Positions 49,111-60,076 are shown, numbered from the stretch's first letter. The stretch is 64,000 nt of DNA from Pyropia haitanensis (GCA_008729055.1 SDUX01000006.1:3584842-3648841), one strand, 5' to 3'. Made by a program: numbers and translations. The notes: generated from the sequence alone by a model not told the origin.

Positions 49111-49876
49111 AGGTGAGCGCGGGAAGGGCGGAGGTGTGCGCCCGAGGGGTGGTCGGCAGCGCCGGCTATCCACAAATGCAATGCCTGGAAAAAATTATTG
49201 TTTTCTTGAAGTTTGTTAGCACACGCGCGTTAGCCAATATTATTCCACGAATTCACGCGGCCATTACGAACACGTAATGTATGACAAGCACGTCTAAATT
49301 TTGGCCCAAGCTGCCCCCACAGAGGGTGCCTCAGAGGACCGAATGAGACCCCCCCCTGATTCGGTGAAAAGACACGAACGAGACTCCCACCATTCGGGCA
49401 AAGGGCGACCGAATGAAACGGGGCCCCATTCGCTCGGGCCAACTTACTGATGATCTCGGCTGTCGCGACGACGGCGTGGAGAGCGACGACGGAGCAACGA
49501 TTGTAGCTGGGTACCTGGGGACCTGCGTGGCATACAGACGTGGGACAAAGGCTCGTGTTCGAACAGGGGCCGCTTCCTGAGCCTCTCATTGGTCGTCACC
49601 CTCAACTCGAGAAGCGCCCAAACATTCGACGGCAAACTCTCCCATGTATACTTTTTAGAGGACGTGCCATATCCTACGAGTTCGAAAACTAAATCGTCTT
49701 TCTTAGCCTACCCTAGCGCATTAACAGGGTCCCCGCCCCCCCCCACCCCGCCCTTCACGCTGAGGCCGCCGCCCCCCCGCTCGCTGCTGTCGCCGCCCCC
49801 CCCTCTCCCCGGCCGCTCGCTGGTGCCGCCGTTCCGCCCCCCCCCCCCCCCCCGCCCCCCCACCGCCGGTCGGCAC
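49111..49876. other. No gene recognised; AT-richer island with repeat end
   Basis: 49180-49700 is clearly less GC-rich. It contains a cluster of CATTCGG/CCGAATG motifs (49340-49440) and the inverted 34-bp copy of the dispersed repeat (49641-49674). Confidence 0.4.
49641..49674 (-). repeat. Dispersed repeat, copy B (34-bp end, inverted)
   Basis: CCCATGTATACTTTTTAGAG and the following 14 bp are the exact complement of 56042-56075. Confidence 0.9.
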
Positions 49877-50440
49877 ATGGCGCAGGCGGGGTGGGGGGCG
49901 CCCGCCGCCGCCGGCTCGCCCCCCTTCTCGCCGTCGGTGGCTGCTGCTGCGCGCGGCGGCGGCGGCTGCGGTGACGGCGGTGGCGACAGGAGTGGTGCTG
50001 GTGGTGCTGAGGGGGGTACCGCGGCTGCCCTGCCGGAGGCTGGCGGTGGTGGCGCCCGTGACGGGCGGCGCCGGGGGTCGTGGTGGTGGAAGTGGCGGCA
50101 GCGGCGGCGGCGGCGGCGGCGGCGGCGACGGTGGCGGGGGCGGCTGTACGGACGGAGAGGTGTGGCCGCCCCCGCTGGGCGCCCGGCCGGCCGGCCGGCC
50201 GGTGGTGTCGGCTGCGGCGGCGGTGGCGGCGGTGGCGGCGGGTGGGGAGGGCGCCCGGTCACCCCTCTCTCTCCCCCGCGGCGGCGGTGGGGTGTCGGTG
50301 GTGGCCGCTTGCGTCGGCCGCCTCGGGGTGCTCCCCCGCACGTTGCGGTCGTGGGTGGCCTTCCCCGGCCTCTCTGAGGTGGTCCTCGTCGACTGGTCGT
50401 CGACGCCGCGACTGGCCAAGGTGGCCGAGCGGGTAGTATC
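49877..50440 (+). CDS. Type II membrane glycosyltransferase-like protein, first part
   Basis: ATG 49877 (MAQAGWGAPAAAGSPPFSPS) opens the reading. A nearby frame gives a clear membrane anchor after basic residues (RRRWLLLRAAAAAAVTAVAT then GVVLVVLRGV). After Gly-rich repeats comes VSVVAACVGRLGVLPRTLRS then WVAFPGLSEVVLVDWSST (50298-50402). That matches the start of a GT-A fold: a beta strand, then a hydrophobic strand ending in D-W-S-S, where family 2-like enzymes bind the nucleotide sugar. A Golgi location is inferred. The catalytic DxD and the rest were not found; a GTAGTA donor near 50431 may end the exon. Confidence 0.4.
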
Positions 50441-51055
50441 GGGGGTGGCGCCGTCGAGGGCGGGAAGGGCGGCTATGGGGGAGGGCGGGCGCTCGGCCGG
50501 CACTGGGGGCGCGTCCCGGAGGGGGGGGCCGTGGCAGGGTGGAGGGTTGTGTGTCAGAGGCCAGGGAATGGGGGCATGTGGCGCCGGGCGGGGCGCGACG
50601 ACGTGCCGCCGACGGGGCGCCCTCCGCCCGGTGACAGCCGCCCGGCCGGGGACAGGCAGGCGCCTGACCGGTGCGCAGCGGGTGCGCGCACGCGCCGTGG
50701 CGTCCAAGGCAAGTATTGAAAGTATAGAGAGAGGCGCCCGCACCCGCCGTGGCGGGCGTCCCACCGCCGTCGCGCGCGGCACCATGGGCGGCGCCGTCAC
50801 GCCCGCTGTCGGGGGCTCCCCCACCGGGCGACCCCGCCTCGGGGCCACCCACGTCAGGGGCGACACCAAGAGCCGCTCCTCCCGCCTTTTCCACCTCACC
50901 CTCCCCCTCCGCCAGTCTCTCTCCCTCCCCCTTCCCCTCCCCCTCCCCCTCCGCCACAGGCGTAGCGAGGGGAACTCGTGGGCGCCCATGACGGTCCCCC
51001 CACCCACCCCCCTCCCGCCCCAGCCGCCGCCTCGCCCCCCCCCCCACCGCCGCCT

Positions 51056-51086
<31 letters not shown>

Positions 51087-51099
51087 GGCCGCCACCGCC

Positions 51100-52406
51100 G
51101 CCTCATCCGCGTCGGCCCCACCCCCCCCCCCCTCCGCCCCGCAGCCCCCCCCCCCCTGGCGGCGGCGGCGGCGGCGGCGTCACGGCCGCCGCCACTGCCG
51201 AAGACGTCCGCACTGCCGCAAGCCCTCCGCGCAGGGCGGTGCGGCGGAGGGCGTCGAGCACGTCGGAGGAGACGCCCCCCCCCCCCCCAACCGGGCGGGG
51301 GCGCCGGCCCATAGTAGGCGTCCGCGTCGGCCAGGCGGTCGCCCTTCCCCCCACCCCCGCCCCCCCCCCCTCTCTCGCCCGTGGCGGGACCCCCGGCGGC
51401 ACCCCCCCCGCCGCCGTCCGCCCCGTCGTCCCCGCCGCCCAGTTGTAGGTGCGCCACGCCCTCGACCGGCGGCCCCCCCGTCAGGGACGCCCCCCCAGAC
51501 CCGTCGCGGGTGGCGGCGGTGAGGCGAGCGACGACCGGGTCCAGTGCCGCCCGCACCCGCCGCAGCCACCCGGCGTGCAGGGAGAGGGTGGTGTAGAATT
51601 TGCTGGCGGCCGCCGCCATCACCGCGTTGGCGGCCGCCGCGACGGCCGCGGGGACGACCGCGGCCGCCCTGCGCCGGGCGAGCGGGCCCGAGCAGGCGGC
51701 CGCGGCGGCGTAGCGGGGGTAGAAGGAGGCTCTTCGCCTCCCCTTCACCACCACCCGCCCTAGCAACACCCCCGCCAGCGCGTCTAGAGCGGTGACCACT
51801 GCCGCCACCGGCAAGTCCACCGCGGTCATAGGCTCCCTGCCCCTTCCTCCGCAGCTCATGAAGCTACCGCCTACAGCACCACCTCCCGCGCCGCAGCGAG
51901 CGCCAAACTGCCCGCCGCCGCCGCGCTACCACCGCGGCATTGCCCTCAGAGCGGAGGGAGCAGGTGGTCCGTATCACCGTCTTGCAGACGTCGGCGGAAG
52001 GCGGGGGCGACACCGCCACCGCTGCCACCAGAGCCCCCACCCCGACAACCGCCGCTTGCGATGGCGGGCCCCGGCGAGCCTCCACCGGAACGACCGCGGC
52101 ATCGGTCAAAAGCAGCGCCCCGTCGTCGATCAAGCTGGCGTCAACTTCCCCACGCGCGCCGGGGGGGCCGTCATCGTGCGTGCTAGACGGCCCACGCATC
52201 ACTGTACCGGACGAGATACACTCACGCATCACTTCACCAGACGAGATACCCCCGGTATGCCTGCCACCGCACATGAACGACCCACACACAGCCATTGCCG
52301 TCACCGACACCGCCACGGCCGCGGCAATCACTGCCGCTGCCGCCTCGGCCGCGGCAGTCGCTGCCGCTGTCGCCGCCACCGCCAACGCCACCACCTCCGC
52401 CGCCAT
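51100..52406 (-). CDS. Ala/Val-rich membrane protein, unknown
   Basis: ATG 52406 lies one base after the stop of the NTPase-nuclease gene (TAACATG). The first piece (MAAEVVALAVAATAAATAAA, then AEAAAAVIAAAVAVSVTAMA) is a long hydrophobic N-terminus. It is followed by EVDASLIDDGALLLTDAAVV and a second hydrophobic stretch (VVGVGALVAAVAVSPPP). From about 51829 another frame reads MTAVDLPVAAVVTALDALAG, RRASFYPRYAAAAACSG and KFYTTLSLHAGWLRRVRAAL. Near 51245 a third gives VSSDVLDALRRTALRGGLAA. The C-terminus is unresolved and may extend towards 49720. No domain is recognised; possibly a transporter-like membrane protein. Confidence 0.4.
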
Positions 52407-52407
52407 G

Positions 52408-55400
52408 TTACTGAGGGTCCCTGTAAGAGAGCCCCAGAGCCTGAGAAAGGCAGTTCACCAGGTTCCCAAACAGCTGCTTGTTGTGCGACTGTGCCACAAT
52501 GATGGCGTTGTCAGCCCACCTCCCAGACAGGCCGCTGGTGCTTGGCGTCATCTCCTGGTTGGAGACGTACATATACGAACACCGCGGTCGCCACAACGCA
52601 CAAAAGCCGCTGTTCCCCAATATGGAGTCGGCCTTGTCCAGCCGCTCCACGCACTTTCGCACCTCAGACCACGCCGTGCTTGTCACGCGGTATATGCCGC
52701 TGCGCTTGAACTGCCAAAAGAAGGGCATCGCGTCACCCACCTTGACAACACCATCTACGGCATCCAGCGCTTGGTGGAAGCATACGGCGTCCACTGCTTC
52801 GTAGTTGGTCGGGAACAGGAATACCGTCCGGAAGAGCTGCTCCACGGGGTACCGCTCAACCACCCGCTGCAACGTCACAGGATCTTTGCCAAACAGGGAC
52901 TTGTCCAGGACGACGACCCGGTCCTGCGCAACGGACGCATTGACTCGCACCCGTCGCAAGATGGGCCCTTCTCCGCTCCAGGTTGCCTTGACACCGTACA
53001 TGTTGTGCAGCGTGGCGGGCGCCCCGGCACTTGGTCGCACTGACCTTGCCAAGGACATCATAGATATCCATTGCACAACGAAGCGCTCCCAAACGTACCA
53101 CTCCCGCTCGAGGCTCTTGTGCGGAGCCGTCGGGGTGCCCGCGCCCGCGCCCTCGTCGTCCTTGTGCTCGTGGCTCTTGTCCGTGGAGGCCACAGTCTTG
53201 TCGTCGGCTCCCTTTGCTTCGTCCGTCACGCCATCACAGGTGCCCACGGCGCCTACGCCCACAATCTCTAGCGCATCCACCAAGCCCTTGTCGATGTCTG
53301 TGCCCACGATCGCCGCCTTGCCCGCCAAGAGGGCCACGTCGACGAGCCTGCCAACAGCCTGCGTCATCGGTGACGCCCGCATCCCCGGCTTATTCAGGAT
53401 CGCCACAAGGGAGAGCGGGATGATGTCGGGCTCGAACGAATCAACGGCAGCAACCGTGATGAAGCCCTGCCTCCCAAAGAGGTCCCACCGCGCGTTCAGC
53501 ACGGCGTTGTGGCGATCGACGTAGCGCCTCTTGGCAATCTCCAGTACTCCCTCCTTGCTTGGGGATGCACCACTGGGCCGCGCATCGGCCGCTCCAGGAA
53601 GAATGTAGTCGTCGCGCCGGACCGTCTCCTGCAGCACCACCGCAGCAAGGACATGGTCGACGTACACGCGCAGGTCAGGTGATGAGAGGTCCTTGATCGC
53701 CACCGTCTTGTACGGCTCCCCGCTCGAGGGATCAGGCAAGGTCAACGTGGCAGGAAGGATCTCGTGGACCGTAGAGCACAGCTTCACCAGAGTCGGCGCG
53801 GGCGCACGAGCCAGCTCTTCAGCCAGCCTTTCGGCGGCTCGCCAATGCCCTCCACTCAAATTGGCGTACGTGCGGCCAACGCGGTATGACCAGGTGGCAA
53901 ACTTCGACTCGCCCTGGGACGGTGGCTGCGGCTGCTCTTGCGCGGACAAGGCCCGCAGCATCATGAGCACGTGGTCCTCCGCGTCCGCCGTCTGCAAAAC
54001 CCCAACAGGGCGGCAAGGACGCCCCGACGCAGAGCTCTCGTTGTCCATAACTCCCTGGTCAAGAGAAGTAAAGACCGCAGAGCCGTACCCGAAAGTGGAA
54101 GCCAGGCGGCAAGCCTCCGACCTCACCAGCTCCCGCGCATCCGCACCCAGCGCCATGCACACTTCCGCGCCGCCCGCTTCAGGTCCCAGCTTGTTGAGCT
54201 CGTCGACAAACAGGACCATGCGACGCCCGCCGCAGCGCTCGGTGACCAGACGGCCAACTTCACGCTGGATGACACTCAGGGACGACCGCTTGGCCTCAAG
54301 GTCGCGCTCCACCTCGAGCAGAAAATCCTCGAAGGTCTTGGAGGGTTTATCGCCAAGCTCCGCCTGCGCACAGAAGAACAGCCGCGTGTAGAGCAGGATG
54401 CTTGCCTGGCCCGTGAGCTGGACAAGACGGGCATCGGCGGGGTTGATGGTCAGGAGCCCGTTGAAGCTCACAATGAATGGCGACAACTCCATCAGCCGCT
54501 CATCTCGGGTCTCCCCCAAGCACTTGCTCCAGTACAACCGCAGCGCCTCTCGCAGGTAGAGGGTCTTGCCCCGTCCGGGCGAGCCCAAGATGTAGAGCAG
54601 GAACCGCCGCGCCGCCTGCTCCTCCTTTGATAGCTTGGCGTCGTCGGTATGCCCGGGCTGGAGATGGTGATCCAACACGTAGTTCTTGATGTCCGCCCAG
54701 AGCTGCTCACACTCCTTCTCAACGACCGGCTTCCCGAAGAAGCCCTCGGCAGGTGTGGGCTCGAAGACCATGTCCGACACAGCCACGCGGGAGGCAGATG
54801 GCGACCGAACAATGCCCATGCGGCTCAGCGCCGCTGCCAGAGGAGAAGCACGCATCGCAGCAATGTCCTACAAGGAGCAGGGAGGTAGATGTGCAAAGCG
54901 ACAAGAAGAGGTGCAGACGTGGAAAAAGCCCATCTCGTCAGACAAGAGCACTGTAGTGCAGAGGGAATAAACGTCAGTACGGTGGCCTAGAAAATAGTGT
55001 ATGGAGAGGCGGGCAGATAAGCAGGTATAGAACACAAGAGACAGACGAAGAGAAAGAATAGGAAAGCGTACCTTCTGGAGCTCCTCAATTTCCTGCTCGA
55101 GCTTCGCGACGTCCTTGTAGAGCTTGTCCAACACGTTCAGGATCATACGCCAACTCCGGCTCAGGAGCTCTTCCCTGTTCACCAGGCGGGCACGTTTGTC
55201 GGCAGTGATGATCTTGTCCTGAAGCTCCACCTCTACAGCGGCCAGGTCTTGCTTAACACTCTGCAGCTCCGACCGCTCCGCATCAATGCGCCTTTCGGTG
55301 GATCTCAGCTGCGCCACCTTCTTCTCGAGCTGCATCTCTTCCTTCACAAGGAGGGGTACATCATCGGCCGAGTCCTGGTTCGTGCTCTCGGCATCGGCAC

Positions 55401-55581
55401 GTGCACGACAGCTCAAGGGCAACCGAAGTCGGCACCTCCCGACGCCGCTTGCGCGACCCCGGAATGACGGCCGCGCACGCATGAGCGGCGTGGACGGCGA
55501 GCCCGTCAGGAAGGTTGTCGCAAAGGGCATCACGTACGCAGGAACTGTTGAGACCGTCATAGCAACTACAAAACTCTTCAT
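52408..55581 (-). CDS. Crinkler/RHS-type protein: leader, coiled coil, P-loop NTPase, PD-(D/E)xK-like nuclease
   Basis: Exon 1 55581-55072, intron 55071-54868 (GTACGC...TTGTAG, 204 bp, phase 0), exon 2 54867-52408; 989 residues, stop TAA. Exon 1: hydrophobic leader (MKSFVVAMTVSTVPAYVMPF), then a coiled coil (residues ~75-170; KEEMQLEKKVAQLRSTERRI onward). Exon 2: Walker A GSPGRGKT (residues ~265-272), Walker B RMVLFVDELN (Asp/Glu ~392-393), and a conserved AVFTSLDQG after it. The C-terminal nuclease-like region has YVWERFVVQW, NYEAVDAV (Asp ~863) and FFWQFK (Gln889/Lys891), the (D)...QxK signature of the Crinkler-RHS fold. These proteins act as host-targeting effectors in oomycetes and are common in free-living eukaryotes, where transposon origins have been proposed. 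All key residues look intact. The leader differs from the LFLAK-type oomycete leader. Confidence 0.82.
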
Positions 55582-56041
55582 CAGGGCAGGGTGTGGCCGT
55601 CAACAAGAGAGTACAGGACAAGAGGTATCCACACGTCACAGTCTTACTGTTAGAGAAAAAACAGAAGGTGTACTCGCAACGACGCCAAGGCAAAAGACGC
55701 GTCACGCTCTCCAGTAGCGAGGGGGCCCACCGCAGAACCCATCCACTCCAAGCGCATGCACAGTCATGCTCTCCCATCTGCTGGCCAGCCTTGCGTACCG
55801 TGTGGTCAGGAATGCGTCAGCTACGAATGGCAACGATGGGCGTTCGGCAGGGATCGTCGGCGAGGTCGGGGGGGGCCAGTATGGTCGCTACTGGAAGCGC
55901 GGAAGCATGCGCCCGTCAGGCAAATGCGACCGCTGCACGTCCGGATCGTCGGCCAACAGCATCCCGCAATCGGGTCCGAAGTGCAGCGCACGGGCGGAGC
56001 GGGAGCAAAGGCAGTGTAAGAGTTGTGCACACGGGGGGGGT
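55582..56041. other. Upstream region of the Crinkler/RHS-type gene
   Basis: About 460 bp of balanced composition that should contain the promoter of the minus-strand gene. No TATA box of high quality stood out. No other gene is seen. Confidence 0.4.
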
Positions 56042-56221
56042 GGATATGGCACGTCCTCTAAAAAGTATACATGGGGGAAACTCCGGGTGTGTCCCACACC
56101 CCCTCTGATGGCATTGCAATCTGCGGATCCAGCGAAACTTTCCTTTGGTCGGGGGTCTGCCCCCCGATCTCGACATCGGACCGAGAGGGCCACTGCCTAA
56201 TTATCGGCCCTGAGAGACCTA
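56042..56221 (+). repeat. Dispersed repeat, copy C
   Basis: Begins GGATATGGCACGTCCTCTAA and ends near GGCCCTGAGAGACCTATG. Its first 34 bp are inverted at 49641-49674, and 56066 onward is repeated directly at 43633-43785. No coding. The family is unknown; it could be part of a non-autonomous transposon. Confidence 0.85.
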
Positions 56222-56910
56222 TGGGTTACTCCGCTCCGGGAAAAGTCTGGCCCGAAGGATTAGGCCAGATTAGCTAAGGAGTGCCCCTCACGGCCTTTCC
56301 CGGGGCACCCCCGTGATCCCGGGCCCGAGCCCACCTTTCCCGGGCCCGAACGCTATTCCTGTCGAGCTGCAGGCAGATAGCCGGGACTTGTCTCTAAGAA
56401 AGGACTTCGTGGGAGACGCTCGTGCCGTTTTCATCATCCGGCCCGCCCGCGGTTGCCACTTTGACGCATTGCGCCAAGGCCTGGGCGTGGGCGGATGCCA
56501 CTGTCCCGCCAACGCCTCGCCGCCTTGGGAGCTTGCCGCCGTCCCCCGCGCACCGCGCGCCGCGGCTGCCTGTCGTCGACGCCATCCGAGGGGGTGCCGT
56601 TGCTGAACGTGCGCTACCGCGCGGCGGCGGCGGCGGCGGCCGTGACCGTGGGGGGGGCCGCCGCCGGCACCATGCAAGCCGACCACCCTCCTCCGCCCTC
56701 TCCCCCCAACCTTGTCGCCACTGCTGCCGCCGCCGCTGCTGTCGCCGCCGCCGCCGTTGCCGCCGCGGGGGGTGGCGCCGCCAGGGCCTGGGCGCTGACT
56801 CGGCGGGCGCGTTGGCATCTTGCAGCGCGCGTGGCGCCTGCGTCCCCCCGTCCGCGTCACCCTCCTCCCTTGCTCCATCCCCCCGCCCTTTTTTTGGTTT
56901 CCCTCTGGCC

Positions 56911-57866
56911 ATGGTTCTCCCCGTGGCGCTGACCCTCCCTCCGCGCCTCCGCCGCCTCCTCCGGGCACTCCTGTCCGACGCGCGGGCGGGGCGGCAGCGG
57001 GGGCGGGGCTGGGAGGGGGGTGCCCCCGGAGGTGGGGGGGGGGGCGCCGCCGCCGCCGCCGCCGCCGGCCGATGCCTCCCCGCCGTGGTGGCGGCCCTGC
57101 TGGCCACGTCCGCCGCGCTGCTGGTGCTGGTGCTGACGGGCTGGGGGGGGGGAGTGCCGCCCGCCGCCCTTGCCTTGGCGGGTGCGGCGGGCAGTGCGGG
57201 TGGCAGCGGTGGCGATGGCGGTGGCGGTGGCGGTGGCGGTGGCGGTAGCGGTGGCGGTGGAGATGGCGTTAGCAGTGGCGGTGGCGGTGGCGGTGGCGGT
57301 GGCGGTGCGGGCGGCGACGCCGCAACCGCCAGCCGCGCCAACGGCGGCACGCCCCCCAGCGCCCCCCCCCCCCCCCCCGTGGCGGCCTTGCCAGTTGGGC
57401 TGGGGCGGTGGTGGCGGCCGCCGCCGCCGGCACCCCCCCCCCCGCAAGCTCCAGCCGTGGGAGGTGACCCCCCCCCCCTGGCGGTCCACCACCGACGGGA
57501 CGGCGTTTGAGGCGGGCCCCGACGGCCTCGGCGAGAAGCGGTGCTACCTCATTGGCGCCGCCCCGGGGGGGGGGGCCGACGGGGCCGGCGGCCTGGGCGC
57601 CACCACCACGGCCGCGGCGGCGGCGGCGGCGGCCGCCGCTGCCGGGGATGGCCCCGACGCCTACTGGGCCATCAACTCCCGCGCGCTGTGTGTGGTTGGC
57701 CCCGTGTGCTTTGGGGGAGGCCATCTGCAGCGGGTCGTCACGTTCACCCGCTCCGTCTCGTGCCACGCGGTGGACGCCACCGGGGCGCCCGTCACGGCGG
57801 GCGCAGCCGGGAGAGGTGGGGGCGGCGGAGATGGCTCCTGGCGCGCGGGCGGGGGGGCGGCCAGGT
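56911..57866 (+). CDS. Type II membrane protein with Cys-containing luminal domain, glycosyltransferase-like
   Basis: ATG 56911 (MVLPVALTLPPRLRRLLRAL) is followed by a Gly-rich spacer and a membrane segment (AVVAALLATSAALLVLVLTG). A (GGTGGC)n stretch (57200-57310) encodes a Gly linker. After C runs (57362-57378, and near 57437 and 57470) the frame changes and reads WEVTPPPWRSTTDGTAFEAG, EKRCYLIGAAP and AYWAINSRALCVVGPVCFGG, then HLQRVVTFTRSVSCHAVDAT, ending at a GCCAG|GTAGGT donor near 57867. Cys spacing and topology suit a Golgi enzyme; assignment as a glycosyltransferase is a guess. Further exons are likely: a piece ending YPAPAFERWRG meets a GTGAGT donor at 58946. Confidence 0.4.
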
Positions 57867-59239
57867 AGGTGCGCGGGGGACGGCGGCGGCGGCGGCGGCG
57901 GCGGCGGTCTGCGGGGGCTGCGGCGGTGGCAGTAGCCGTGGCGCGGGCGGTGCTGGTAGCCGTGGCAACGGGAGGGGGGGGGGTGCTGTTGCAGGGGGGG
58001 GGGGTGCTGTTGCAGCAAGAGTGACGGAGGGTGCAAGCACTGTCGTCCACCGTCCATTTCTCCTGCTCCCCCCCCGACCACGCCCAGGCACTCACCCCCG
58101 CAGCAGGTCGAGCAGCGCGGGCAACTTTGGGGCCACCAGCCGGGGCGGGGTCCCATCCGCGGGCAGGCCGCGGCGCGGGGCATGGCCGGCGCTCACGCCA
58201 CAGGCGGCGGGTGTGGAAGACCCTGCCCGCCGTGGCCTCGGCTGCGGCGGCCGCCGCCGCGGTGCCGATGGCCTGTTGCGTCTCGCCCCGCCATGGCAGC
58301 GGACAGGGAGGGCGAGGGGTCTGGTGGGGGGGATGGTGCGGGGGGGCGGCGTTGGGCCGCAACCTCTGCCGCCCCCCCCCAACGCACGCGTGCTCTGGCC
58401 ACTGCAGCAGCTCCTGCCGCCGCGTGCTCCACAACTGGCACCGTCTCCGCGCGTGTCACTGCGGCCACTGCCGCCGCCGCGTCGTCCACCACTGGCGCCG
58501 TTCCCGCTCTTGCCGCCGCGGCAGCTGCCTCTGCTGCTGTTTCGTTTTTGACCGTCCCCTCTTTTCTTTTGTTCTTTCTTTTTACTCCTCTTTCCTGAGA
58601 CTGTCCCGTGGTCTGCCCCCCCCCTGCTTTCTTTCGTAATTGTGTGCTGGTATTACCCCCCCTGCCAGCCTTTCTGGCCGCTAGCCCCACCAGACTGGAC
58701 GTTGCCTGAACTTCTGCCTCGGTCGCATATCCCACTCCTGTGGCAGCTGCTGCCGCGCATTCCCTGCTGTGGCCTCGGAGGCGGCGGCCACCGCGCCGTC
58801 ACCGGCGCGCCACGCCGGGGGAGGGAGGGGGGGGGGGGGTTTGGCGGGCGCTGTACCGGCGCCTTGCCCGCCACGCTCGGTGGCCGACTTCCCGTCTCGA
58901 GGTGGGGTGCGCTACCCCGCCCCCGCCTTTGAACGTTGGCGGGGGGTGAGTGCTCTTCCCCCCCCCCCCCGGTCGCCTCCCGCTCCCTCACCACCAAGGC
59001 GCCAAGGGGCGGCGGCGACGGTGCCCTCCACAATACGGTGCTGTATTGATGCTGGAATGGGGGGACAAGGCAAAAGCGAGAGGGTGCGGGGAGGTGGGTG
59101 AAGGGGTTGTCGAGAAGGGGATAGGGGACGGTGATAGCGATGGCGGCGGGGGCGCTTTGCGCGGGGCCTCTCCTGGTTGGGGGTGGTATGTTTTCGTAGG
59201 CGCACCACAAGGAAGTGGGCAGTCACCTGAAGGTGTGGC
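57867..59239 (+). other. Probable introns and later exons of the preceding gene
   Basis: Mixed G-rich, GC-rich and pyrimidine-rich sequence. A pyrimidine tract at 58540-58600 and a GTGAGT donor at 58946 after protein-like sequence (SVADFPSRGGVRYPAPAFER) indicate spliced + strand coding, but exon limits cannot be set by eye. Confidence 0.3.
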
Positions 59240-59905
59240 TGGCTTTTGTTCTATTTTCTTCTGGTTGCCTCTTTCCTAAGATGCTGTATATGCGCGACAC
59301 CAGAGACCCGCCAAAAATCTGGTGTTGCTGCACGTGTTCCCGTCGATGTTTTTTTGGGTGGCTCTCCCCTCCGGCGGACTCTATCCGTTTTGGACGTAGA
59401 CCACACCATTCGCAAGCTGAGAGCATGGTGAACGTCATGCGTGCCATTGTTTCTGGCGGAATCTGATGTCACTTTGAAGATGCCGATCATGCCGGCACCC
59501 GGGACGTGAGCATCTCTGACGTGTCTGTACGTGTCTGCATGTGTCCCGTGTCCCCTTTTGTGCGCTCTTTGGCAGCGTCTGTCCCAGTCAAGAGTGGACC
59601 GATTTTCACATGGAGCACACCAATGGAAAGAGGAGAGTCACCTGAACGTGACGTGAGCGGTTGTTTTCCGACTCTTGTTGCGTACGTCAAGACGCTCTGC
59701 TCGTGCGCCACACCAAGACTCGCCAAGAATTTAGTCTCGCTGCACGTGTCCCCACTCGTGTGTTTTTGTGTTGCGTCTCTCTCGGGATGGTGTCATCCGT
59801 TCTGCATGTAGGACACACCAGTAGCATGCTGGAAGCGTGCTGAACGCGGTGCGCGCTTTTGTTTGTGTCGTTTTCTTGCGTCTTTTTGCAGATGCAGTTC
59901 ATGCC
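59240..59905 (+). repeat. Diverged ~412-bp tandem duplication
   Basis: GCGACACCAGAGACCCGCCA (59294) parallels GCCACACCAAGACTCGCCAA (59706), GCTGCACGTG recurs 412 bp apart (59327, 59739), and ATCATGCCGGCACCC (59485) parallels TTCATGCCGGCGCCC (59897). No gene is seen. It may be remnants of a small repeat family. Confidence 0.65.
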
Positions 59906-60005
59906 GGCGCCCCGACTCGTCATCTGGTCTGGCTCCGTCACCGGAGATAGGAATTGGTTAGATCAGCGCTCACATAAAAATGTGTGAATTCTGTGCGTGA
60001 AAGCT

Positions 60006-60076
60006 GGGGGGGGGGGGGGGGGGCCGCGCGGGCGCGGCGCTGCGCGCCGCGCCCGCCTGGGGGGGGGGGGGCGGGC
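60006..60076. repeat. G18 tract, 13-bp GC hairpin, G12 tract
   Basis: G18 (60006-60023) is followed by GCGGGCGCGGCGC (60028-60040), loop TGC, its perfect complement (60044-60056), and then a G12 run (from 60059). It would form a very stable stem flanked by potential G-quadruplex DNA. Length in the assembly may be unreliable. Confidence 0.8.

Noticed and set aside
51940..53043. Plus-strand frame across the 3' end of the Crinkler/RHS-type gene
   Set aside because: Antisense shadow; the minus strand has a continuous domain-bearing frame.
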